64,000 nt of DNA. It comes from Microterricola gilva. Lineage in GTDB: Bacteria > Actinomycetota > Actinomycetes > Actinomycetales > Microbacteriaceae. The notes beneath the pieces were generated by a model. That model was not told where the DNA came from, did not search any database, and saw nothing but the letters and a program-made list of their open reading frames with translations. Below, piece by piece: positions 54,333 to 63,073 of this stretch. The stretch is taken from NCBI RefSeq assembly GCF_004217495.1, contig NZ_SHLC01000001.1:3472001-3536000 (forward strand), read 5' to 3'. The position numbers and the translations under genes are program-made. Positions within the stretch are counted from its first letter, which is position 1; each line of letters starts with the position of its first letter.

Positions 54333-54908
54333 CTAGCCGTAGGTATCGCGTGGGCCACGCCCTGGAATCGATCTGGGGCCCTTTTTCCAGGAAGGGGCGT
54401 TCGGCCCCTGAAAGCGGATGGACACGACACCTGCTTCGGTGAACTCCGTGACGATGCGCGTCATGATCTCAACACGCATGAGTCGCAGCTGCGTCGCCCA
54501 CGCCGTCGACTCGCATTGCACAGTGAGCACCCCGTCGTCGATCCCGAGCGGCGTCGAGTGCTTGGCGGTCTCGGCTCCGGCGATATCCGCCCAGGAGTTC
54601 AGGAGATCGGCCTGGGTGAGCGGCGCCCGCCAGCCCAGCTGTTTCGTGAGCAGTTCGAGGGAGTCACCGAGCCCTTTCGGGTCGCGGCCGATGCCGAATG
54701 CCTGGCTCTCCGTCGGGTCGAGACGTTTCTTGCGCTTGAGGCGTGCTCCGCGTGGGAATCCCCCGAAAACCTCTTTGAGGTGCAGGTAGACCCGGCTCGC
54801 CTCCGTCTCGTCCGGCAGGGCAGACCGGTGCTGGACCGTTGCTTTCGCCGCGTCGTCCTGGTCCGCGGGTTCCCCTGGGCTCCCCGGCACAATCGGCAGA
54901 TCAGGCAT
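54333..54908 (-). CDS. dciA: DciA-like DUF721 protein (helicase loader)
   Basis: A 191-aa protein. The DUF721 domain (about residues 85-170) has LLTKQLGWRAPLTQADLLNS, WADIAGAETAKHSTPLGIDD and LTVQCESTAWATQLRLM. The start MPDLPIVPGSPGE overlaps the end of recF by 8 bp. DciA is the DnaB loader in bacteria that lack DnaC or DnaI, and in mycobacteria the homologue at this place (Rv0004) is essential for replication. The N-terminal 50 residues are acidic and probably disordered. Position between recF and gyrB is diagnostic. Confidence 0.9.
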   Translation of the reverse strand: MPDLPIVPGSPGEPADQDDAAKATVQHRSALPDETEASRVYLHLKEVFGGFPRGARLKRKKRLDPTESQAFGIGRDPKGLGDSLELLTKQLGWRAPLTQADLLNSWADIAGAETAKHSTPLGIDDGVLTVQCESTAWATQLRLMRVEIMTRIVTEFTEAGVVSIRFQGPNAPSWKKGPRSIPGRGPRDTYG

Positions 54909-56124
54909 CGACGACCTCCCCTGCACGGATGTGGATCGTATGGGCAGCGAGAGCCGCAGGCACGTCTTCGAGGACGGCAGCGGTGATGAGCACCTGCTCG
55001 TAACCGGTGACGGCGTCGGCCAGGCGGCTCCTGCGCTGCTGGTCAAGCTCGGCGAAGACGTCGTCGAGGATCAAGACGGGGTCGCCGGCTGCGGTCTCGC
55101 GGCGGAGGATCTCGGCAGCGGCCAGCTTGAGGGCGAGCGCGAACGACCACGACTCACCGTGGCTCGCGTAACCCTTGGCAGGGAGGGCATTCAACATGAA
55201 GATGAGGTCATCGCGGTGTGGCCCGACCAGCGTGATCGCGCGATCGAGCTCCTTGCCGCGCACCGCTGCGAGTGCAGAGCGGAAGCGCTCAGCCGTGCCG
55301 CCGCTCCCGCCGTTCAGGCCATCGCCGGCCCTGGGGTCATGCCCGTTGCTCTGGCCAGGCCCGCCCTGGACCTGCCGAAGGGGCGACATCACGGGGCCGA
55401 GCTCATCGTCACCGTCGATGTCCGCGCCGAGAATGCTCAATTGCGGGCGCAGATCGGGGCCGTGGTCATCGCCGGCGACGGCGTGGTAGGCGCGGCGCAG
55501 CGGGTCGAGGAGCGCGCGGATCAGCTCCAGGCGCTCATCGATGATCTCTGAGCCCAGTGCGACCAGGCGCTCATCCCAGATGTCGAGGGTCGACAGTGCG
55601 TCGCCGCGCACCCCGCGTGCCCTGGCCGATTTCAGCAGCGTGTTGCGCTGCTTCAGCACACGGTCGTAGTCGGTGAGCACACCGGACAGACGCGGGGAGC
55701 GCAGGATCAACAGCTGGTCGAGGAAGCGCCTCCTGCCAGACGGTTCGCCCCGCACAAGCGCGAGATCTTCCGGCGCGAACAGCACGCTGGAGAAGTAGCG
55801 CGGTAACTCACGCGGCTTGATCGCGGATCGGTTGATCTGTGCCCGATTCGCTCCGACCCGGTTGATCTGGACCTCAGCGAGAATCGACCGCTGCCCATGC
55901 TCGAGCCTGGCCCGGATGATCGCGGCGTCCTGGCCGGCGCGGATCATCGCATGATCGTTCGACACGCGATGCGAGCCGAGCGTGCTGAGATAGCCGAGCG
56001 CCTCGACGAGGTTCGTCTTGCCCTGCCCGTTCCGCCCGACGATGAGATTCGCACCGGGGCGCAACTCGACCTCGGCGACCGCATAATTGCGGAAGTCGCT
56101 GAGACTCAGATGCGAAACGAACAC
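54901..56124 (-). CDS. recF: RecF DNA repair ATPase
   Basis: A 407-aa SMC-like ATPase that loads RecA at gaps. It begins VFVSHLSLSDFRNYAVAEVE. Walker A is IVGRNGQGKTNLVEALGYLS, and the signature/Walker B region is ALALKLAAAEILRRETAAGD followed by PVLILDDVFAELD. Residues about 243-274 form a Gly/Asn/Pro-rich insertion (SPLRQVQGGPGQSNG onward) not expected in the family, encoded by DNA that looks like a dispersed repeat. TAAAGT lies 7 nt before the GTG, so the mRNA may be leaderless. The stop overlaps dciA. Confidence 0.95.
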   Translation of the reverse strand: MFVSHLSLSDFRNYAVAEVELRPGANLIVGRNGQGKTNLVEALGYLSTLGSHRVSNDHAMIRAGQDAAIIRARLEHGQRSILAEVQINRVGANRAQINRSAIKPRELPRYFSSVLFAPEDLALVRGEPSGRRRFLDQLLILRSPRLSGVLTDYDRVLKQRNTLLKSARARGVRGDALSTLDIWDERLVALGSEIIDERLELIRALLDPLRRAYHAVAGDDHGPDLRPQLSILGADIDGDDELGPVMSPLRQVQGGPGQSNGHDPRAGDGLNGGSGGTAERFRSALAAVRGKELDRAITLVGPHRDDLIFMLNALPAKGYASHGESWSFALALKLAAAEILRRETAAGDPVLILDDVFAELDQQRRSRLADAVTGYEQVLITAAVLEDVPAALAAHTIHIRAGEVVDA

Positions 56125-56168
56125 GGCCCCAACTTTATCGGGCTCCCTCTGACAGCCCGCCGGTCACT

Positions 56169-57059
56169 CTAGCCTTCGGCCTTCTTGACCTCGTGCCCGC
56201 CGAACTGGTTGCGCAGAGCGGCGACGGCCTTCATGGCGGGCGAATCGTCCTGTCTGGAGACGAAGCGGGCGAAGATCGACGCGCTGATCGTCGGGACGGG
56301 GACGGCGTTGGCGATGGCTTCCTCGACGGTCCACCTACCCTCGCCGGAGTCGTCGACGTAGCCTTCGATGTCGCTGAGATCGGCGTCCTCGTCCAGCGCG
56401 CGCACGAGCAGCTCGAGCAGCCAGGAACGCACGACGGTGCCGCGCTGCCAGGCCTTGAATGTTCCCGGCACGTCCTTGATCAGGTCGCTGCGTGCGTCGA
56501 GGAGTTCATAGCCCTCGGCGTAGGCCTGCATCAGGGCGTATTCGATGCCGTTGTGCACCATCTTGGCGTAGTGGCCGGCGCCGACCTCACCGACGTGCAC
56601 GAAGCCTTCCTCACGCGGGCCGTCAGGGCGCAGTGCGTCGAAGACGGGCATGACGCGCTCGACCTGGGCGGCGCTGCCGCCGACCATCAGGCCGTAACCG
56701 TTCTCACGGCCCCAGACTCCACCGGACACGCCGGCGTCGATGTAGTCGATGCCCTTGGTTCCGAGCAGCTCGGCGTGCTTGAAGTCTTCGGTGAAGCGGG
56801 AGTTGCCTCCATCGATCACCAGATCCCCGGGCTCGAGCAGCTCGTTCAGCTCACCGATCACGGCATCCGTGATGGCGCCGGCCGGAACCATCACCCAGAC
56901 GGTGCGGGGCGCGGGCAGCGCGGCGACCATCTCGGCGACGGTCGCGACATCCGTGACGTCGGGGTTGCGATCGAAGCCGGTGACCTCGATGCCCTGTGCG
57001 CGCAGGCGGCTGCGCATGTTGCCGCCCATTTTTCCGAGACCGATGAGACCGATGTGCAT
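56169..57059 (-). CDS. gnd: 6-phosphogluconate dehydrogenase, decarboxylating (short NAD-type)
   Basis: A 296-aa enzyme converting 6-phosphogluconate to ribulose 5-phosphate and CO2. The Rossmann motif is IGLIGLGKMGGNMRSRLRAQ, followed by the substrate-binding GVSGGVWGRENGYGLMVGG and catalytic KMVHNGIEYALMQAYAEGYE (Lys and Asn). The length near 300 is that of the short GntZ/YqeC class rather than the 470-residue form. FDRNPD after the Gly motif suggests preference for NAD over NADP, but this is only inference. It lies between recF and dnaN, as in many actinobacteria. Confidence 0.94.
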   Translation of the reverse strand: MHIGLIGLGKMGGNMRSRLRAQGIEVTGFDRNPDVTDVATVAEMVAALPAPRTVWVMVPAGAITDAVIGELNELLEPGDLVIDGGNSRFTEDFKHAELLGTKGIDYIDAGVSGGVWGRENGYGLMVGGSAAQVERVMPVFDALRPDGPREEGFVHVGEVGAGHYAKMVHNGIEYALMQAYAEGYELLDARSDLIKDVPGTFKAWQRGTVVRSWLLELLVRALDEDADLSDIEGYVDDSGEGRWTVEEAIANAVPVPTISASIFARFVSRQDDSPAMKAVAALRNQFGGHEVKKAEG

Positions 57060-57155
57060 GGTGTTTCCTTGGCTTGAGGTGCAGCCACGACGGATGCCGT
57101 GGCTATCGTGCGAGTGGCGCGACGTTGCGTCAAGTTCGGGGTTGGAGGATGCGGC

Positions 57156-58304
57156 CTAGCGCAGCAGCAGGTTGGGCTGCAGCAGGTACTTGTAGCTGTC
57201 GGCGCTCGGCTCTTCCTTCGAGCTCTGGCTGGTGATCAGCACAGGGCCTGGCTTGTTCGGGTTCTCGGTGCGAGTGAACGAGATGCGCACGAACTCGGAG
57301 TGGACGGCGCCCAGGCCATCGAGCAGGAACTGGGGCTTGAGCGAGACGACGATCTCGTCGCCGGTGAGCACGGCGTCGATCGTCTCGGAGGCTTGCGCCT
57401 GCTCGGAACCGATGGCCTCGAGCGTGAGGCCGTCAGCCGAGAAGCTGTAGCGAAGGGCGGCTTCACGTTCCAGGACGAGGGCGACGCGACGCGTTGCCTC
57501 GATGAGTTCCGCCGTGTTCATCACGGCGTGGTTCGGCGTGGTCTCGGGGAACAAGCGGCGAACGGGCGGGAAGTTGCCCTTGATCAGCAGGCTGGTGACC
57601 GTCTTCTTGTTCGCCGTGAACGCGATGAGTTCCCGGTCGTCGTTGTTGGTGATGGCGACCGAGATCGTTCCGGCGTTGCCGAAGGTCTTGCCGACTTCCT
57701 GCAGCGTGCGAGCCGGCACCAGGGCGGTGATGGTCTCGCCACTGGCGTTGTTGCCGCCATCCCAGTTGATCTCGCGAACGGCGACGCGGTAGCGGTCGGT
57801 GGCGACGAGCCCCAGGCTGTTCTCGCTGACCTCGAGCTGGACGCCCGTGATCACCGGGGTGACATCGTCACGCGAAGCGGCGACGGCGACCTGAGCCACG
57901 GCGGCGGCGAACTCCTCGGCGGGCACGAGCCCGGACTCGGAGCTGATCTGCGGGATGCTCGGGTATTCCTCAACCGGCATGGACAGCAGCGTGAAGCTGG
58001 CCGATCCGCTGCTGACGATGATGCGGCTTTCCTCGGTGCTGAAGCGCACGGGCGCATTGGGAAGCCTGTTGGCGATCTCGGCGAGGAGACGGCCGGAGAC
58101 GAGCACAGTGCCTGTCTCCTCGACATCGGCTGCGATCTCCGTTTGCGCCGAGACCTCGTAGTCGAACGACGACAGGATCAGCCCGGTCTCCGTGGCCTGG
58201 ATGAGCACACCGCTCAGAATCGGCAGCGTTGTGCGCTGCGGGAGGAGCTTGACGGCGAAGGAAACCGCCTCGCTGAAGACATCCCGATTGGCCTGAAACT
58301 TCAC
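57156..58304 (-). CDS. dnaN: DNA polymerase III beta subunit (sliding clamp)
   Basis: A 382-aa clamp made of three similar domains. KFQANRDVFSEAVSFAVKLL starts domain 1, IPQISSESGLVPAEEFAAAV starts domain 2 and INWDGGNNASGETITALVPA lies near the junction to domain 3. The C-terminal VLITSQSSKEEPSADSYKYL is near the protein-binding pocket. The GTG start has AGGAG upstream. The clamp also interacts with NucS in this group. It flanks oriC on one side, with dnaA on the other, and all three lie on the same strand. Confidence 0.97.
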   Translation of the reverse strand: MKFQANRDVFSEAVSFAVKLLPQRTTLPILSGVLIQATETGLILSSFDYEVSAQTEIAADVEETGTVLVSGRLLAEIANRLPNAPVRFSTEESRIIVSSGSASFTLLSMPVEEYPSIPQISSESGLVPAEEFAAAVAQVAVAASRDDVTPVITGVQLEVSENSLGLVATDRYRVAVREINWDGGNNASGETITALVPARTLQEVGKTFGNAGTISVAITNNDDRELIAFTANKKTVTSLLIKGNFPPVRRLFPETTPNHAVMNTAELIEATRRVALVLEREAALRYSFSADGLTLEAIGSEQAQASETIDAVLTGDEIVVSLKPQFLLDGLGAVHSEFVRISFTRTENPNKPGPVLITSQSSKEEPSADSYKYLLQPNLLLR

Positions 58305-58459
58305 GAAGGCGCTCCTGTTCGCTGCTTGTCGATTGCGCCAGACAGCGGGGCTGACTGGCTGGGCTCCATGCTAACCCCTGCCATTACGGCGTGGGTTTCT
58401 TGTCATTCGTTTCGGGTCGTGGGCGGCTCGGCCGTCCACAAGGTTGTCGCATGGGAGAT

Positions 58460-58700
58460 CTCTTTAAGAATTCTTTAACGGTCTTAACCGCTGTGGAAAC
58501 TGTGGATAACTATGTTAATTCGTTGTATACACAGAGAACTACGCGGCTGTCACTTGTTGAAGCTGTGTGAGCGTTAATGCCCTCATGCATGAGGTGTGGA
58601 CCGCGGCGAAGGGCTGAAACCCACAAGAACACGGCATTCTTCAACAGCTTCATGCGAGTTGCTCATTAACTATCCACAAGTTATCCACAACATGTGAGTA
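58460..58700. other. oriC: Replication origin oriC (dnaA-dnaN spacer)
   Basis: The 437-bp gap between dnaA and dnaN has the origin features. DnaA boxes: TGTGGATAA (58501-58509) and TTATCCACA (58681-58689) are perfect; CTATCCACA (58670-58678) has one mismatch and TGTGGAAAC (58492-58500) two. CTTTAAGAATTCTTTAACGG at about 58461-58480 is AT-rich and may be the unwinding element. A perfect palindrome CCTCATGCATGAGG (58581-58594) and an inverted pair TGAAGCTGT/ACAGCTTCA (58558-58566 and 58644-58652) lie between the boxes. Confidence 0.92.
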
Positions 58701-58741
58701 GTGGAATATTCTGGCGGCCCGGGCGCGTCGAGCGCAAGCCC

Positions 58742-60217
58742 CTACTTGTAGCGGTGGTTCTGCTTGATGCGGTTGGTGAGCTCGGTGACCTGGTTGTAGA
58801 TCGAGCGACGTTCCTTCATGAGCTCGCTGATCTTCTTGTTGGCGTACATCACCGTGGTGTGGTCGCGGTTGCCGAACAGCTGCCCGATCTTGGGGAGTGA
58901 GAGGTTGGTGAGCTCACGGCAGAGGTACATCGCGATCTGCCTGGCCGTGGCGACGGCCTGCGAGCGGCTCGAGCCGTAGAGGTCGTCAACGGTGAGCTTG
59001 AAGTAGTCAGCGGTGTTCGTGATGATGTCCGCCGGCGCGATCACATTGTCCTCATCGAGGGTGATCAGGTCCTTCAATACCGTCTGCACCAGATTCATGT
59101 CGACCGGCGTGCGGTTGAGGCTGGCGAAGGCGGTGACACGGATCAGCGTTCCCTCGAGCTCCCGGATGTTGGAGGACACCTTGGTTGCGATGAACTCGAG
59201 GATGTCGTCCGGGGCCTGCATCCGCTCTGACTGCGCCTTCTTGCGCAGAATGGCGATGCGGGTCTCGAGGTCGGGCACCTGCACATCGGTGATGAGGCCC
59301 CACTCGAAGCGGCTGCGCATGCGATCCTCGAAGCCGGTGAGCGCCTTGGGGGGCAGGTCGCTTGTGATGACCACCTGCTTGTTGTGGTCGTGCAGCGTGT
59401 TGAAGGTGTGGAAGAACGCTTCCTGGGTCTCGGCCTTGCCCTGCAAGAACTGGATGTCATCGATCAGGAGGATGTCGATGTTCCGGTATCGGGACTGGAA
59501 GACCGCTCCCCTGTTATTGGCGATCGAGTTGATGAAGTCGTTGGTGAACTCCTCCGAGCTCACGTAGCGAACGCGCACCCCGGGGTAGAGGCTCATGGCG
59601 TAGTGCCCGATGGCGTGCAGGAGGTGGGTCTTGCCCAACCCGGAATCGCCATAGATGAAGAGAGGGTTGTATGCCTTGGCCGGCGCCTCGGCAACGGCGA
59701 CCGCCGCAGCGTGCGCGAATCGGTTCGACTGGCCGATGACGAAGTTGTCAAAGCTGTACTTCGGGTTCAACCGGGTGTCATTGGACTGTTCCGGTGAGCT
59801 GTGCTCGAAGACGGACTGTGGGGTCGCCGGGGTCTCGACGACATTGGGTGGTGTCATCGGGGCGACAGGCTGCTGAGCCGGCATCGTCTGAGGCGCCCCC
59901 AGGGACTCCGGGGACTCGAATGCCTGCTGTGTCGCTGCGTCGTTCTCCAGCTCGGGATTGACGACGACATAGAAGTTGGTGATCGCTGGCGTTCCGATGG
60001 CACTCATCGCCGCAAGCAGCGACGTCCGCATGCGCTGGTTCAGCATGCTCGCGGTGAAGTCGTTCGGAACCTCCAGATAGAAGGTGCCCGCCGCGATCCC
60101 CTTCGGCTCGACGAGGTTGAGGAAGCCGTACAGCATCGGGGTGATCGTGCTGTCCGATGTGAGTCCCGCGAGCACATCGCTCCAGGTGTTCTCGATCGGC
60201 TGTTCGACGTCGGCCAT
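58742..60217 (-). CDS. dnaA: Chromosomal replication initiator DnaA
   Basis: A 491-aa AAA+ initiator. Domain I (ENTWSDVLAGLTSDSTITPM) is followed by a Pro/Gln-rich domain II of about 70 residues. Domain III has Walker A YGDSGLGKTHLLHAIG (about residue 190) and Walker B DILLIDDIQFLQGK. Domain IV has SLPKIGQLFGNRDHTTVMYA, the DnaA-box-reading helix. The start MADVEQPIENTW is preceded by GTGGAGAAC. It binds the boxes of oriC on its 3' side and those upstream of its own gene, so autoregulation is likely. Confidence 0.98.
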   Translation of the reverse strand: MADVEQPIENTWSDVLAGLTSDSTITPMLYGFLNLVEPKGIAAGTFYLEVPNDFTASMLNQRMRTSLLAAMSAIGTPAITNFYVVVNPELENDAATQQAFESPESLGAPQTMPAQQPVAPMTPPNVVETPATPQSVFEHSSPEQSNDTRLNPKYSFDNFVIGQSNRFAHAAAVAVAEAPAKAYNPLFIYGDSGLGKTHLLHAIGHYAMSLYPGVRVRYVSSEEFTNDFINSIANNRGAVFQSRYRNIDILLIDDIQFLQGKAETQEAFFHTFNTLHDHNKQVVITSDLPPKALTGFEDRMRSRFEWGLITDVQVPDLETRIAILRKKAQSERMQAPDDILEFIATKVSSNIRELEGTLIRVTAFASLNRTPVDMNLVQTVLKDLITLDEDNVIAPADIITNTADYFKLTVDDLYGSSRSQAVATARQIAMYLCRELTNLSLPKIGQLFGNRDHTTVMYANKKISELMKERRSIYNQVTELTNRIKQNHRYK

Positions 60218-60640
60218 TGTTCTCCACACTGCTTGGTGTTTCTGCGATGCTCGTGCCTACCTCGGGGCCGCGGCAGTGGTGCTGCGTGCGGATGGCGGTG
60301 CCATGGATCCGAGAAAGATGAAAAGTACTCACAGAGTTATCCACCGCTGTGGGTAACTCAGACAAAACTAGCGGAACTATGGGTATCTTGCTGGGGATAA
60401 CTTCGTGGTGAATGCTCAGATCCGACCCGGAGACCAGCAGAATATTGGGCGGGGCGCCCGCGTGTCGCTGCTGCGCAAGCTGTGAAGATCATGGAGAATC
60501 CGCAGCCGATCAGGCATCCGGTTTGACCGGAGCCTGCTCAGGCCGTAGTTTTAATAGGTTGACCCCAGCCTTCTGGCTGCCCAAATTTCTTTCCCGGCCA
60601 CATCGAGGCTCGTGGAGATCCAAGACGTGGAGTACACACA
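60218..60640. promoter_or_regulatory. dnaA-rpmH divergent intergenic region with DnaA boxes
   Basis: This 423-bp gene-free stretch must hold the promoters of dnaA (leftward) and rpmH (rightward). Facing imperfect DnaA boxes TTATCCACC (60337-60345) and TGTGGGTAA (60348-60356) lie in the inverted repeat GAGTTATCCAC...GTGGGTAACTC, about 120 bp upstream of the dnaA start. TGGGGATAA (60392-60400) is a third weak box. These fit DnaA autoregulation. I see no gene in the region. Confidence 0.75.
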
Positions 60641-60778
60641 ATGAGCAAGAGAACGTTCCAGCCGAACAACCGTCGTCGCGCCAAGGTGCACGGTTTCCGC
60701 CTGCGCATGCGCACGCGTGCCGGCCGCGCGATCCTCGGCGCTCGTCGCCGCAAGGGTCGCGTCGAGCTTTCCGCTTAA
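60641..60778 (+). CDS. rpmH: 50S ribosomal protein L34
   Basis: A 45-aa basic ribosomal protein, [20 protein letters not shown] and the rest ending [11 protein letters not shown], conserved in all bacteria. GTGGAG lies about 10 nt before the ATG. It is divergent from dnaA and followed by rnpA 25 bp later, the universal order near the origin. Fewer than 60 residues, it is easy to miss but certain. Confidence 0.98.
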   Translation: MSKRTFQPNNRRRAKVHGFRLRMRTRAGRAILGARRRKGRVELSA

Positions 60779-60803
60779 GCACCCAGGCTCGATCTCAAGC
60801 CCA

Positions 60804-61187
60804 GTGCTTGCCAAGGCGAACCGCATCACGACGGGCGACGACTATAAAGGAGTCGTACGTCGGGGGCGGAGATTCGTCACGCCTCACTTCGTGACGTATG
60901 TGCGTTCTGATCCCGAAGCAGCTGCTTCGCGCGGTCAGGGCGCTCGTTTTGGCTTTATCGTCGCAAAGACGGTCGGCGGTGCAACGCAACGCAATCGCGT
61001 GCGCAGACGACTCAAGGCGGCCAGCTATCTGATGCTTGACCGGGTGCAACCGGGCGTCGACGTGGTCATCCGCGCGCTGCCCGATTGCTCCACAGCTTCG
61101 TGGGAAACCCTGCGGAGTGAGCTCGCGGAGTCTTTGACTCGTTCAGCGAACTCAAGCACATCTCGTCGCCGGGAGAGTTCCTCGTGA
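60804..61187 (+). CDS. rnpA: Ribonuclease P protein component
   Basis: A 127-aa RNA-binding protein that assists the RNase P RNA in maturing the 5' ends of tRNAs. VLAKANRITTGDDYKGVVRR, then the family motif TQRNRVRRRLKAASYLM and VDVVIRALPD are typical. The GTG start gives the usual N-terminus; a longer start would run through the end of rpmH in another frame. There is no clear ribosome site, so translation may be coupled to rpmH. Its stop overlaps yidD by 4 bp. Confidence 0.93.
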   Translation: MLAKANRITTGDDYKGVVRRGRRFVTPHFVTYVRSDPEAAASRGQGARFGFIVAKTVGGATQRNRVRRRLKAASYLMLDRVQPGVDVVIRALPDCSTASWETLRSELAESLTRSANSSTSRRRESSS

Positions 61188-61492
61188 ACAGACTTGTCGC
61201 AACTGCACTGCTTGTGCCGCGCAACATCGTCGTTCTACTCCTGCGCGTCTATCGCGCCGTGATCTCACCGCTCTATGGCGATGTGTGCCGTTATTACCCA
61301 TCGTGCTCCCAGTACGCGCTCACCGCTGTGCAAGATCGCGGTGTCGTCGTCGGCGGGGCGCTGGCGGCCCGCCGTATCGTGCGGTGCCACCCCTGGGCCG
61401 AGGGCGGAATCGACGACGTTCCCCTCAAACGTGTGCGGCGCTATCGCGTGACGGCATCCGGCTTCGTCGTCGCAGGCCAAGGAAAGGGCTGA
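61184..61492 (+). CDS. yidD: Membrane protein insertion efficiency factor YidD
   Basis: A 102-aa protein. RNIVVLLLRVYRAVISPLYG and CRYYPSCSQYALTAVQDRG are the family signature with its conserved Cys residues, and RIVRCHPWAEGGIDDVP follows. It associates with the membrane and helps YidC and Sec insert proteins. The GTG start overlaps the rnpA stop, and yidC starts 8 bp after it. The conserved order rpmH-rnpA-yidD-yidC makes the assignment sure. Confidence 0.96.
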   Translation: MNRLVATALLVPRNIVVLLLRVYRAVISPLYGDVCRYYPSCSQYALTAVQDRGVVVGGALAARRIVRCHPWAEGGIDDVPLKRVRRYRVTASGFVVAGQGKG

Positions 61493-61500
61493 CCCCAACA

Positions 61501-62484
61501 ATGGACTTGATCTCGATCGTTCTGTGGCCACTGAAGTGGGCTGTTGAGCTACTCCTCGTCGGCTGGCACTGGCTGTTCAGCGCGATGGGCATGGACCCTG
61601 CCGCCGGCCTCACCTGGGTGCTGGCCATCGTCGGCCTCGTGGTGGTGGTGCGTGCCGCTCTGATCCCGATCTTCGTCAGGCAGATCAAGAACCAGCGCCG
61701 CATGCTGGAGGTTGCTCCGCAGCTGAAGAAGATCCAAGAGAAGTACAAGGGCAAGAAGGACCAGTTCTCGCGCGAGGCGATGTCGCGCGAGACGATGGAG
61801 CTCTACAAGAAGACCGGCACCAACCCGCTGAGCTCGTGCCTGCCGCTGCTGCTGCAGATGCCGATCTTCTTCGCACTGTTCTCGGTGCTCAATGACGCCC
61901 AGCACGGCAAGACCGGCGTCGGCCCGCTCAACGCCGAGCTGGCCAAGCAGTTCGGTGACGCCGAGCTCTTCGGCGTCGCGCCGCTGCACAGCTCCTTCGC
62001 CTCACAGTGGACGCTGATGCTCGAGGGTGAGCCGTTCAGCGCTTCCGTCATGATCATCGCCGCCGTCATGGTCGTGCTCATGACCGCCTCGCAGTTCATC
62101 ACCCAGCTGCAGATCGTCTCGAAGAACATGTCGCCGGAGACCAAGGCGAGCCCGATGTTCAAGCAGCAGCGCATCATGCTCTACCTACTCCCCCTCGTTT
62201 TCGCCTTCTCCGGTGTCGCCTTCCCGCTCGGCGTCATGTTCTACTGGCTCACCTCGAACATCTGGACCATGGTTCAGCAGTTCGTCGTCATCCGGAACAT
62301 GCCGACCCCCGGCAGCGAGGCGGCCAAGGCCCGCGAGGAGCGTCTGGCCCGCAAGGGCAAGCTCGTCGCCACCGACGGCACCGTGATCGTCGTCGACGAA
62401 GAGGCGGCCAAGAAGACCCAGCGGCAGCAGCCGATCAGCAAGAACCGGGCGAAGAAGCAAACCAAGCCCGGCGACCAGAAGTAG
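61501..62484 (+). CDS. yidC: Membrane protein insertase YidC
   Basis: A 327-aa insertase with five predicted membrane segments. WPLKWAVELLLVGWHWLFSA, then the cytoplasmic hairpin RMLEVAPQLKKIQEKYKGKK and the motif NPLSSCLPLLLQMPIFFALF, FAFSGVAFPLGVMFYWLTSN and VQQFVVIRNMPTPGSEAAKA are typical. The C-terminus is a basic tail (KKTQRQQPISKNRAKKQTKP) that may bind ribosomes. There is no cleaved signal peptide, as usual in Gram-positives. AAGGGC lies upstream of the ATG; jag follows 7 bp after its stop. Confidence 0.97.
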   Translation: MDLISIVLWPLKWAVELLLVGWHWLFSAMGMDPAAGLTWVLAIVGLVVVVRAALIPIFVRQIKNQRRMLEVAPQLKKIQEKYKGKKDQFSREAMSRETMELYKKTGTNPLSSCLPLLLQMPIFFALFSVLNDAQHGKTGVGPLNAELAKQFGDAELFGVAPLHSSFASQWTLMLEGEPFSASVMIIAAVMVVLMTASQFITQLQIVSKNMSPETKASPMFKQQRIMLYLLPLVFAFSGVAFPLGVMFYWLTSNIWTMVQQFVVIRNMPTPGSEAAKAREERLARKGKLVATDGTVIVVDEEAAKKTQRQQPISKNRAKKQTKPGDQK

Positions 62485-62491
62485 GACGCAG

Positions 62492-63073
62492 ATGACCGAC
62501 GTTCAGAACACCACCACCGTTGACGCCTCTGCTCTCGAGGCACCGGAGCAGGGCACCGCTGCCACCTTCGAGGCGGCAGCGGAAGGCACGGAGCGCACCG
62601 CAGCGCCCTCCCAGGCCCAGCTCGAGCAGGAGGGCGACATCGCCGCGGACTACATCGAGGAGTTCCTCGACATCTGCGACCTCGACGGCGACATCGACAT
62701 CGACGCCCGCAACGGCCGTGCGTACCTCTCGGTGAACGCCGGCGCTGGGGCGAACATCTCTGTGCTCTCGAAGCCGGACACGGTCAACGCTCTGCAGGAG
62801 CTCACGCGCCTCGCCGTGCAGAGCAAGACGGGCGGATTCTCGCGTCTCATCCTCGACATCGGCGGCTCCCGCGACGCCCGCGAGGCCGAGTTGACCGCCC
62901 TCGTGACGCGCGCCATCGAGCGCATCGAGGGCGGAGCGGCGTCGGCGGCTCTGCCCGCCATGTCCTCCTACGAGCGCAAGCTCGTGCACGACATCGTCGG
63001 TGAGCGGGGTTACACCTCCGAGTCCAACGGCGAGGGTCGCGACCGCCACACCGTCATCACGCGCCGCGCATAG
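62492..63073 (+). CDS. jag: Jag/KhpB RNA-binding protein
   Basis: A 193-aa protein with an acidic, disordered N-terminus of about 40 residues. A KH domain (DYIEEFLDICDLDGDIDIDA, then RAYLSVNAGAGANISVLSKP) and a C-terminal R3H domain (MSSYERKLVHDIVGERGYTS, then GEGRDRHTVITRRA) follow. KhpB proteins bind RNA with KhpA and affect cell division and elongation in Gram-positives. The gene follows yidC at once. Its TAG stop overlaps the left edge of a parS site that fills the gap to rsmG. Confidence 0.93.
   Translation: MTDVQNTTTVDASALEAPEQGTAATFEAAAEGTERTAAPSQAQLEQEGDIAADYIEEFLDICDLDGDIDIDARNGRAYLSVNAGAGANISVLSKPDTVNALQELTRLAVQSKTGGFSRLILDIGGSRDAREAELTALVTRAIERIEGGAASAALPAMSSYERKLVHDIVGERGYTSESNGEGRDRHTVITRRA

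Noticed and set aside
58461-58741. Promoter of dnaN inside oriC
   Set aside because: Probable in principle, but I found no -10/-35 pair that stands out from the AT-rich origin sequence, so none is listed.
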